A DNA stretch of 9,551 nt, taken from the NCBI GenBank assembly GCA_039794405.1, contig JBDIVL010000078.1, positions 1 through 9,551 of the forward strand, given 5' to 3'. The notes under the pieces are model-generated. The model was not told where the DNA came from. It did not search any database and saw only the letters and a program-made list of their open reading frames with translations. The DNA is from JBDIVL01 sp039794405. Lineage in GTDB: Bacteria; Planctomycetota; Brocadiia; Brocadiales; Brocadiaceae. A program made the position numbers and the translations under genes. This document shows positions 1 through 5,950 of the stretch, piece by piece. Positions within the stretch are counted from its first letter, which is position 1. Each line of letters opens with the position of its first letter.

Positions 1-145
1 AAAATTGGTAACCTCGAAAATTCTGCCTCAGACGACTGTACTTCTCAAACACTATCATCGCACTTTTACCCTTTAAATACCCCACTATCGTTGATACTGA
101 ATATTTCGGCGGTATCGCCAAACATATAGAGATTTTTTTCAAATA
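1..145 (-). pseudogene. IS200/IS605-family transposase (TnpA) fragment, 5'-truncated
   Basis: Read on the minus strand, positions 145 to 1 give an open frame whose middle reads ICLAIPPKYSVSTIVGYLKG followed by KSAMIVFEKYSRLRQNF. This is the recognisable central block of IS200/IS605 TnpA (Y1 transposase), which in intact proteins directly follows the metal-binding HUH motif, usually written HVH or HIH. Here the HUH residues are replaced by KIS, and a TAA stop lies upstream in the same frame at 146-148. The family resemblance therefore stops at about position 128 and the N-terminal third is missing. No upstream piece is found in the other minus-strand frames between 128 and 200, so this is a truncation and not a simple frameshift. 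The frame is open to the left window edge, where the catalytic tyrosine region would lie. It is presumably a dead remnant. Identification comes from remembered family consensus, without a search. Confidence 0.72.
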
Positions 146-154
146 TTACAGCTT

Positions 155-195
155 AGCTTTTGCCATTCACACCCGCTTAGCGGATGGTTTAGCTC
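155..195. repeat. Imperfect palindrome between the transposase remnant and mnmG
   Basis: AGCT (155-158) and CCATTC (163-168) can pair with GGATGG (182-187) and AGCT (191-194), with a TTTG/TTT internal loop. Inside it, CCGCT (173-177) and AGCGG (179-183) form a second, overlapping palindrome. IS200/IS605 elements carry subterminal hairpins instead of classical terminal inverted repeats, so this could be a scar of the element whose transposase fragment lies beside it. It could also be a 3'-end structure for the rny-mnmG transcript, but no U-tract follows on the minus strand, so I do not call it an intrinsic terminator. Confidence 0.4.
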
Positions 196-200
196 AGGAA

Positions 201-2018
201 TTATTTGTTTTTGCTTTTCCCGGTAAGATAAACCATAAGAATAGAAATATCAGCAGGAGAAACTCCTGAGATACGGGAGGCCTGACCTAAAGAAACTGGA
301 CGTATCGTGGAGAGTTTTTGGCGGGCTTCCTTTCTGAGCTCTGAAATATTGCAGTAATCAATCCATGGTGGAATCTTATAATCTTCCATCTTTTTAAACT
401 TCTCAATTTGGATTTGTTGACGCTGTATATAACCCCTGTATTTTACCTCTATTTCTATCTGCTCCTTTATTTCCCTTGAAATTTGTTTTTGGCTAAGCAT
501 CGTATCCAAGGCAAGCAAGTGGTCAAGGGTTCGGTCAGGACGACTCAATATTTTAGCCAAGGTATCGGGTCCTATCTTTTTTTCATTTATATACGATAAA
601 ATCTCTGCAATGGCATATTCTTTCTCCGTTAACTTAAGCCAGTGTTGTTCGGAGACAAGCCCGTAACGATGTCCATATTTCATTAATCTTCTGTCTGCAT
701 TGTCATGTCTTAGAAGAAGCCGATATTCAGCACGGGATGTAAACATTCGATAAGGTTCTTGTGTCCCTTTTGTAACAAGGTCGTCAATAAGTACGCCAAT
801 ATAAGCCTCGGAACGATCCAGGACAAAAGGTTCTTTTCCTTGTACCTTAAGTGCTGCATTAATACCTGCCATAATACCCTGAGCAGCAGCTTCCTCATAA
901 CCAGAAGTCCCATTAATTTGGCCAGCATGAAAAAGGTTTTCTATAAGTTTTGTCTCCAAAGATGGTTTGAGTTGGGTAGGTGGTACAAAATCATATTCAA
1001 TAGCATAACCGTATCGTACTATCTCTGCCGATTCCATACCCTCGATAGAATGGATTATTGCCTCTTGGACTTCATGAGGCAAGCTCGTGGAAACCCCGTT
1101 GCAATAAACCTCAAAAGTATGAAGCCCTTCTGGTTCTAAAAATATCTGGTGTTGGTCTTTTCCCGAAAAGCGGACGATCTTATCTTCCAAGGAGGGGCAG
1201 TATCGGGGTCCAACAGACTTAATCTGTCCTGTATAAAGAGGAGAACGGTTCAAATTTGATCGAATGATTTCATGTGTACGAGGATTCGTATACGTGATGT
1301 AGCATGGAACCTGTAAACAAGTAATTTTTTCAGTTGAAAACGAAAAAGGCTGCGCATCTTCATCTCCATACTGAGGTGTGAGCTTCCTGTAATTAATAGT
1401 GCGACCGTTAAGGCGTGGAGATGTACCGGTCTTGAGGCGTCCTACTTCAAGACCTATCTTTCTTAACGAATCTGATAATTTCTCAGCGGAAAGTTCACCG
1501 ATCCGACCACCAAAGGTAATAAACCCACCAATATGAATAACCCCTTTTAGGAATGTGCCTGTGGTAAGAATAACGGCCTTTGCTTTATACCGTAAACCGC
1601 TATGAGTAGTAAGTCCGATAACCTTTTTATTATCCATAATAAGGTCATCAATAATCTCCTGCTTCAAAAAAAGATTGTTCTGAACCTCCAACCTTTTTTT
1701 CATAGACAGTTGATAGGCTCTTTTATCGGCTTGGGCACGTGGAGAATGGACTGCAGGGCCTTTTTTCGTATTAAGCATACGGAACTGGATACCTGTTTCA
1801 TCAATTACCTGTGCCATTTCCCCTCCGAGTGCATCAATTTCACGAACTAACTGGCCCTTTGCGAGACCGCCAATAGCCGGATTGCATGACATCTGTGCAA
1901 CGGTATCCAGGTTTATTGTAAACAGCGCAGTACGCATACCCATACGTGCAGAGGCAAGAGATGCCTCACAGCCGGCATGCCCGGCACCAACAACAATTAC
2001 ATCAAACTCTGTATGCAT
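201..2018 (-). CDS. mnmG: tRNA uridine-5-carboxymethylaminomethyl(34) synthesis enzyme MnmG (GidA)
   Basis: MnmG is the FAD-binding partner of the GTPase MnmE. Together they add the carboxymethylaminomethyl group to the wobble uridine (U34) of certain tRNAs in the cytoplasm. The 605-residue product is near full length for the family (about 610-630). Visible marks are the N-terminal dinucleotide-binding glycine motif GAGHAG at 11-16, CNPAIGG at 45-51, the PRYCPSLEDK signature at 271-280 with the cysteine (C274) matching the catalytic one, GTSGYEEAAAQG at 370-381, and a C-terminal MnmE-binding helical domain ending in SGVSPADIS. The start is the ATG 3 bases after the rny stop. An AAGG straddling that stop can serve as ribosome binding site, so translation is probably coupled to rny. 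No frameshift or missing key residue is seen. mnmE is not in the window. Confidence 0.97.
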   Translation of the reverse strand: MHTEFDVIVVGAGHAGCEASLASARMGMRTALFTINLDTVAQMSCNPAIGGLAKGQLVREIDALGGEMAQVIDETGIQFRMLNTKKGPAVHSPRAQADKRAYQLSMKKRLEVQNNLFLKQEIIDDLIMDNKKVIGLTTHSGLRYKAKAVILTTGTFLKGVIHIGGFITFGGRIGELSAEKLSDSLRKIGLEVGRLKTGTSPRLNGRTINYRKLTPQYGDEDAQPFSFSTEKITCLQVPCYITYTNPRTHEIIRSNLNRSPLYTGQIKSVGPRYCPSLEDKIVRFSGKDQHQIFLEPEGLHTFEVYCNGVSTSLPHEVQEAIIHSIEGMESAEIVRYGYAIEYDFVPPTQLKPSLETKLIENLFHAGQINGTSGYEEAAAQGIMAGINAALKVQGKEPFVLDRSEAYIGVLIDDLVTKGTQEPYRMFTSRAEYRLLLRHDNADRRLMKYGHRYGLVSEQHWLKLTEKEYAIAEILSYINEKKIGPDTLAKILSRPDRTLDHLLALDTMLSQKQISREIKEQIEIEVKYRGYIQRQQIQIEKFKKMEDYKIPPWIDYCNISELRKEARQKLSTIRPVSLGQASRISGVSPADISILMVYLTGKSKNK

Positions 2019-2021
2019 ACC

Positions 2022-3578
2022 TTACTTTGCATGCTCAACGAAGCGTGTCTCCCGGATTATAGTAACAACGACTTCTCCAGGATATTCAAGCTGATCTTCA
2101 ATTTGTCTAGCGATATCATAACATAATTTAGCAGCAGATTTATCATTTACTTTATCAGGGCACACAATCACCCGGACTTCCCTGCCTGCCTGGATGGCAT
2201 ATGCACTCTCCACACCTCCAAAAGAAGTTGCAATACTCTCAAGTCGTTCAAGTCTCTTTATATACTTTTCCAGAGTTTCCCGTCTTGCACCCGGTCTGCC
2301 AGCAGAAATGGCATCGGCGGCACTCACCAACACTGTATAAACAGATTCAACCGGTGTTTCTTCATGATGACCAGCAATTGCGTTAATTACCTCAGGCCTC
2401 TCATCATAACGTTTCGCAAGGTCTGCACCTGCTACTGCATGCGTACCTTCCATTTCCGGACCAATAGCCTTACCAATATCATGCAAAAGACCGCATCTTT
2501 TTGCGAGAGAGACATCCAATTTTAGTTCACCGGCAATAATACCCATGAGATTGCTGACCTCGATAGAATGTTGCAACTGATTTTGTCCGTAACTCGTCCT
2601 GTATTTAAGCCTGCCGACAAATTTTATAAGTTCCGGATGAATATTATGAATACCAAGTTCAAAACACGTTTGCTTTCCCGTTTCCTGAATAATTTGCTCA
2701 ATTTCTTTTTCTGTTTCCTGAACAATTTCTTCAATGTGTGCAGGGTGAATCCTTCCGTCAAGAATCAATTTTTCCATTGATTGTCTTGCAATTTCTCGGC
2801 GAACACTATCAAATCCCGAAAGAACGATGACACCGGGGGTATCATCCACAATAACGTCAATTCCTGTCGCTTTCTCAAAAGCACGAATATTCCTCCCCTC
2901 ACGCCCGATAATACGCCCCTTCATCTCATTATTGGGAAGCTCAATTGCACTTACTATGTTTTCGGCCGTATGGGTAGCAGCACATCTCTGAATTGCAGAG
3001 CTAATTAATGATATGGCGGTCTGTTCTGCACTTTCTTTTGCTTCTGATATTTTTTTTGAAATCAATTCGGCACATTTGATATCAAGCTCTTTTTCCAGTC
3101 GACTTAACAAGAGTTTTTCTGCTTCCTCCCTTGACAAGTTGGATATCTTAATAAGAGCTTTATTTTCTTCCTCTATAGCCTTTTCAAGATCTAATTTCCT
3201 TTCTTCTAATTTTTTCTCTTTTAAAGCAAGGTTGGCAGAAATTGTATCGATATACCTCTCTTTCTTCGTTAATAGTTCCATTTTCCGTTCCAGGTTATCT
3301 TCACGTTTACTTAACCGCTTCTCTTGCTGCCTCAATTCTAACTTTGCTTCTTGTGTTTCTTTCTCAAAAGATTCCCTGCGTTGATACAACTCAGCTTTTA
3401 CTGCCAATTCAGCTTCTTTCTTAATCTTTTCAGCTTCTCGCTGTGATTCTTCAATAAGGTCTTTTATCTTCTTCTCACTAGCAGATTGCTTCTTTCTATA
3501 AACGAGAATACAAATCAAGTATCCAACTGCAATACATGCGGGAAGAAGAAGGTACACCAGAAATTGAAATATTTGCAT
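2022..3578 (-). CDS. rny: Ribonuclease Y (membrane-anchored endoribonuclease)
   Basis: RNase Y is an endoribonuclease that starts mRNA decay at the inner face of the membrane. The 518-residue product has the family's full domain order: a hydrophobic N-terminal anchor (about residues 4-27), a long charged coiled coil rich in Glu, Lys and Arg (about 30-180), a KH RNA-binding domain with GRIIGREGRN at 221-230, and an HD hydrolase domain with candidate metal ligands H337, H366, D367 and D422. GRPGARRE follows at 427-434. Length matches the family (about 510-520). The chosen ATG sits 13 bases after AAAGGA, a slightly long spacing, but the anchor begins directly after it and no other ATG suits. It is the first gene of a two-gene minus-strand unit with mnmG. 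A possible but weak promoter on the minus strand is described with the upstream spacer. Confidence 0.96.
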   Translation of the reverse strand: MQIFQFLVYLLLPACIAVGYLICILVYRKKQSASEKKIKDLIEESQREAEKIKKEAELAVKAELYQRRESFEKETQEAKLELRQQEKRLSKREDNLERKMELLTKKERYIDTISANLALKEKKLEERKLDLEKAIEEENKALIKISNLSREEAEKLLLSRLEKELDIKCAELISKKISEAKESAEQTAISLISSAIQRCAATHTAENIVSAIELPNNEMKGRIIGREGRNIRAFEKATGIDVIVDDTPGVIVLSGFDSVRREIARQSMEKLILDGRIHPAHIEEIVQETEKEIEQIIQETGKQTCFELGIHNIHPELIKFVGRLKYRTSYGQNQLQHSIEVSNLMGIIAGELKLDVSLAKRCGLLHDIGKAIGPEMEGTHAVAGADLAKRYDERPEVINAIAGHHEETPVESVYTVLVSAADAISAGRPGARRETLEKYIKRLERLESIATSFGGVESAYAIQAGREVRVIVCPDKVNDKSAAKLCYDIARQIEDQLEYPGEVVVTIIRETRFVEHAK

Positions 3579-4230
3579 TTTATTTTATGAGTCCTTTGTT
3601 GTGCTCACCCTCCAGGAACAAATAAAGAACATCTTAGCCGTAAATAAGAAATAATGAAATATGAAAAATGAAGATTACGTAAAATAAGAATAGGTAAAAC
3701 TTTCAGAAAGAAATGCAATCTAAGGGAAATGTCTTTTTGAATAGAATAAGAAATGAAGACAGGATCTTTTAGAAAAAAAATCTTAAATACAAGCATTACA
3801 ATCAAAATATACAGCGTAAAGGTAATATAGTAGCATAAACGACACATGATAAGAACGCCGCCATCCGCTTACCCTAATTCTTGTGATAATCAATTTACTT
3901 TTTATATATTTTTCTTTAAGATCCATAATTATCATTTTACATGACAATTATTAAACTAAAAAGCACATCTTTAGATTAACAAATATTTCTCATTAAGAAA
4001 ACAATAGGCACTTATACAAAATTGATATGCTGTTTTATTCATTTCTTTACTTATCTTTACTTAAAAATGCTGTAATCATAAAAAACATTTTTCTTAGATC
4101 AACATTCTGATCCTTTACTTAAAATTAGCAAAGATTATTATAATACGAACATTAAATTCTCTAAAATTTTTTGAATACCAAAAATACAATTTTAAATAGG
4201 AATTAATCTTTCAGACGATAGTCAGTGTTT

Positions 4231-4273
4231 ACTGTAATACTTCTCTTAAACCATCAGAGAAAGTACGCACAGT
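4231..4273 (+). other. Possible RNA hairpin (structured element or small RNA end)
   Basis: An extended imperfect hairpin can be drawn: ACTGT (4231-4235) with ACAGT (4269-4273), and TACTTCTCT (4238-4246) with AGAGAAAGTA (4256-4265, one bulged A), closing a nine-base loop. The right arm runs straight into TTTCTTT, so read on the plus strand it resembles a weak rho-independent terminator. No protein gene ends upstream of it on that strand. It may mark the end of a small RNA, or may be a chance fold in low-complexity DNA. Confidence 0.25.
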
Positions 4274-4412
4274 TTTCTTTACGGAATGAAATTTTAAACA
4301 ATCTCTTTAACCAAGTCAAGCGATTTTATATCTTTATTACCAAAAGAGTTAAGAAATTATAAATTATCAATAAGGCCCCTTTTATTTATTATTTTATTTG
4401 TTGCCTTGGAGC

Positions 4413-4441
4413 TTGACAAGCAAATTATCGTTAAGTATAAT
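4413..4441 (+). promoter_or_regulatory. Perfect consensus sigma70-type promoter for the lipoyl-domain gene
   Basis: TTGACA at 4413-4418 and TATAAT at 4436-4441 are exact matches to both vegetative sigma-factor hexamers, with the ideal 17-base spacer. The 30 bases upstream (about 4379-4401) are almost all A and T and could act as an UP element. Transcription would begin near 4448, giving a leader of roughly 57 bases to the ATG at 4506. No operator-like inverted repeat overlaps the hexamers, which suggests strong constitutive expression. Activity is inferred. Confidence 0.8.
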
Positions 4442-4505
4442 TCACTTCCTTAACCTACAAAGAATTCATTTGTATCCCATTTCTTGATAATGAAGGAGAA
4501 TCAAT

Positions 4506-4820
4506 ATGAGAGTTGAAGTAGAGTTACCTGAAGTGGAGGGAAATAACGGAGATGAAGCTACCGTCTCTTTTTGGTATATAGAAGAAGATGAAGAGGTCGA
4601 AGAAGGTGAAGACCTTGTTGAAATGATTACAGAAAAAACAACATTTAACGTTACAGCCCCTGTATCAGGAAGATTGGTTGAGATATTTGCCCAAGAAGGC
4701 GATGTTGTAAAAATTGGTGATATTATGGCAATACTTGAGACCGAAGAGGAGGAGGAAGAAGAAGAAGAGGAGGAGGAGGAGGAGGAGGAAGAAGAGATAG
4801 AGGAGGAAGAAGAGGAATAG
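4506..4820 (+). CDS. Free-standing lipoyl-domain protein with poly-glutamate tail
   Basis: This 104-residue protein is a single biotinyl/lipoyl domain (about residues 2-78) plus an acidic tail. The core has the E2-type lipoyl pattern: EEGEDLVEMITEKTT with K44 in the TEK turn where lipoate is attached, then APVSGRL and the second half-repeat EGDVVKIGDIMAILE. A biotin carrier would show MKM at the turn, so lipoate is more likely. Residues 80-104 are 18 Glu, one Ile, then 6 Glu. There is no E3-binding or acyltransferase domain, unlike dehydrogenase E2 subunits, and the GcvH fold extensions are absent. GAAGGAGA lies 6 bases before the ATG, a strong ribosome binding site that fixes the start. The neighbours give no partner enzyme; holB follows after 76 bases. 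The protein may be a mobile swinging arm for an oxidoreductase encoded elsewhere, but the partner is unknown. Confidence 0.85.
   Translation: MRVEVELPEVEGNNGDEATVSFWYIEEDEEVEEGEDLVEMITEKTTFNVTAPVSGRLVEIFAQEGDVVKIGDIMAILETEEEEEEEEEEEEEEEEEEIEEEEEE
4743..4817 (+). repeat. GAR trinucleotide tract encoding the Glu tail
   Basis: Eighteen consecutive GAA/GAG codons (4743-4796), one ATA codon, and six more GAA/GAG codons (4800-4817) precede the TAG stop. The first 55 bases are purine only on the plus strand. GAG and GAA are mixed in blocks, as expected from triplet expansion with later third-position changes. The tract may be prone to slippage; length changes by whole codons would alter only the tail. 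Confidence 0.9.
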
Positions 4821-4896
4821 TTTTTCAAACATATATGTACCGAACGTTACCACAGACACCTACAAGGAATAACAATTGTTTTAAGCGATATTATCC

Positions 4897-5925
4897 ATGT
4901 CTTTAAGAGGCATATCTTGTCAGTACCGCGCTATAAAAGCATTTCAAAATGCCATTACAAATAATCGCGTGGCACATGCTTATATCTTTACAGGTCAAGA
5001 AGGTGTCGGCAAGGCTTTATTCTCTAAAGAATTGGCAAAAATAATTTTTTGCCGACATCGTAACATAGATGCATGTGATACCTGTAATACCTGCCAAAGA
5101 ATCACTAATAATAATTTCCCAGATTTATTTTTGATACTTCCTGAAAAAAACAGTAGGGTAATCAAAATTGAGCAATTAAAGTACCTGCAGGATATCTTAA
5201 ATATCAAACCCCTGGAATCAAAATACAAAATGGTGGTTATTAAATCGGCAGATAAAATGAATGAAGAAGCATCTAACTGCTTGTTAAAAACTTTAGAAGA
5301 ACCACCTTCATATGCCATCATCATACTTATCGTGACCTCTTTGGAATCTCTTAAAGAGACAATCCGGTCGAGATGCCAAGTGATAAGATTCTCCCCTTTA
5401 TCAACATCTGCCGTAAAAGATATCCTTGTAAACAATTTTCAATTGGACAGCACACAGGCAGAAAGATTAGCATCCATTTCAAATGGTAGTATAAAACGGG
5501 CAATGTTGCTCTTTAACGCTGATTCTCTGAAGAAGAAGAACTGGTTAATTGATCGGCTTTTAAAACTAGAATATGGAGATAACCTAACTTTTTCAAAAGA
5601 ATTGTTTTATGAGTGGAACATACAAGATTTGGAAATATTAGAGGAAAAACGGTTATATGTGAAAGAACTTATACTATCATTTCTTCTCTATTATAGGGAT
5701 TTGCTTGTTTGCAGAATAGAAAATAAGGAGCTACCCCTATATCATACCGAATGGAGAGAAGCCTTAGTATCAAAAGGAAGATCAATACCAGAAGATACAT
5801 TATTCTCTATTTTCCACGTGATTAGGGCGTCGCTTGAGCAGCTTGACTATAATGCTAACATTAATTTATTACTTGAAAATATGATAACAAAGATACTCCG
5901 CCTTCAATTCCCATCTTTTTCCTGA
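4897..5925 (+). CDS. holB: DNA polymerase III delta prime subunit (clamp loader)
   Basis: Delta prime is the stator subunit of the clamp-loader complex that places the sliding clamp on DNA at the replication fork. The 342-residue AAA+ protein begins with the usual delta-prime opening (ISCQYRAIKAFQNAI, then NRVAHAYIFTG), has a P-loop GQEGVGKA at 33-40, a four-cysteine zinc module (C52, C60, C63, C66), a conserved LLKTLEEPP at 129-137 and the SRC motif at 158-160. The Ser/Thr that normally follows the P-loop Lys is Ala here, which fits delta prime, often degenerate for ATP use, better than DnaX, as does the short length. The ATG at 4897 is the only one possible after the in-frame TAA at 4882, but it has no obvious ribosome binding site. 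It lies 76 bases after the lipoyl-protein gene on the same strand, with no clear terminator between, so both may share the upstream promoter. The usual neighbour tmk is absent. Confidence 0.9.
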   Translation: MSLRGISCQYRAIKAFQNAITNNRVAHAYIFTGQEGVGKALFSKELAKIIFCRHRNIDACDTCNTCQRITNNNFPDLFLILPEKNSRVIKIEQLKYLQDILNIKPLESKYKMVVIKSADKMNEEASNCLLKTLEEPPSYAIIILIVTSLESLKETIRSRCQVIRFSPLSTSAVKDILVNNFQLDSTQAERLASISNGSIKRAMLLFNADSLKKKNWLIDRLLKLEYGDNLTFSKELFYEWNIQDLEILEEKRLYVKELILSFLLYYRDLLVCRIENKELPLYHTEWREALVSKGRSIPEDTLFSIFHVIRASLEQLDYNANINLLLENMITKILRLQFPSFS

Positions 5926-5950
5926 TAAGAATCACAAAACACCTCTTAAA

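Larger units (their letters stand above)
3579..4505. other. Long A+T-rich intergenic region between divergent genes
   Basis: About 930 bases separate the divergent rny and lipoyl-protein genes. I see no tRNA, rRNA or convincing coding sequence. One 80-codon minus-strand frame (3605-3847) is hydrophobic, lacks a ribosome binding site and resembles no family I know. A weak minus-strand promoter candidate for rny is TTATCA (plus 3847-3852) and TATATT (plus 3824-3829) with a 17-base spacer; matches of 4/6 and 5/6 are easily chance in such A+T-rich DNA. TTTACTTAAAA occurs twice, at about 4057 and 4114. A plus-strand TATAAT at 4139-4144 has a 4/6 match to a -35 box, TTTACT at 4114-4119, but with a long 19-base spacer. 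The hairpin at 4231-4273 and the strong promoter at 4413-4441 are listed separately. Confidence 0.6.

Noticed and set aside
759..1139. 126-codon plus-strand frame inside mnmG
   Set aside because: Antisense to a well-conserved part of mnmG, with no family resemblance.
3605..3847. Hydrophobic 80-codon minus-strand frame upstream of rny
   Set aside because: No ribosome binding site, no recognisable family, and hydrophobic composition expected from A+T-rich DNA. It could be real only if conserved in relatives.
3847..3880. AGCGGATGG shared between the spacer (minus strand) and the palindrome near 175-187 as a possible IS-end pair
   Set aside because: Only nine bases match and the sites enclose two intact housekeeping genes, so a chance match is more likely than element ends.
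4466..4828. Serine-rich minus-strand frame opposite the lipoyl gene
   Set aside because: The poly-Ser run is only the complement of the GAR codon tract; the plus-strand frame has promoter, ribosome binding site and lipoyl motifs.
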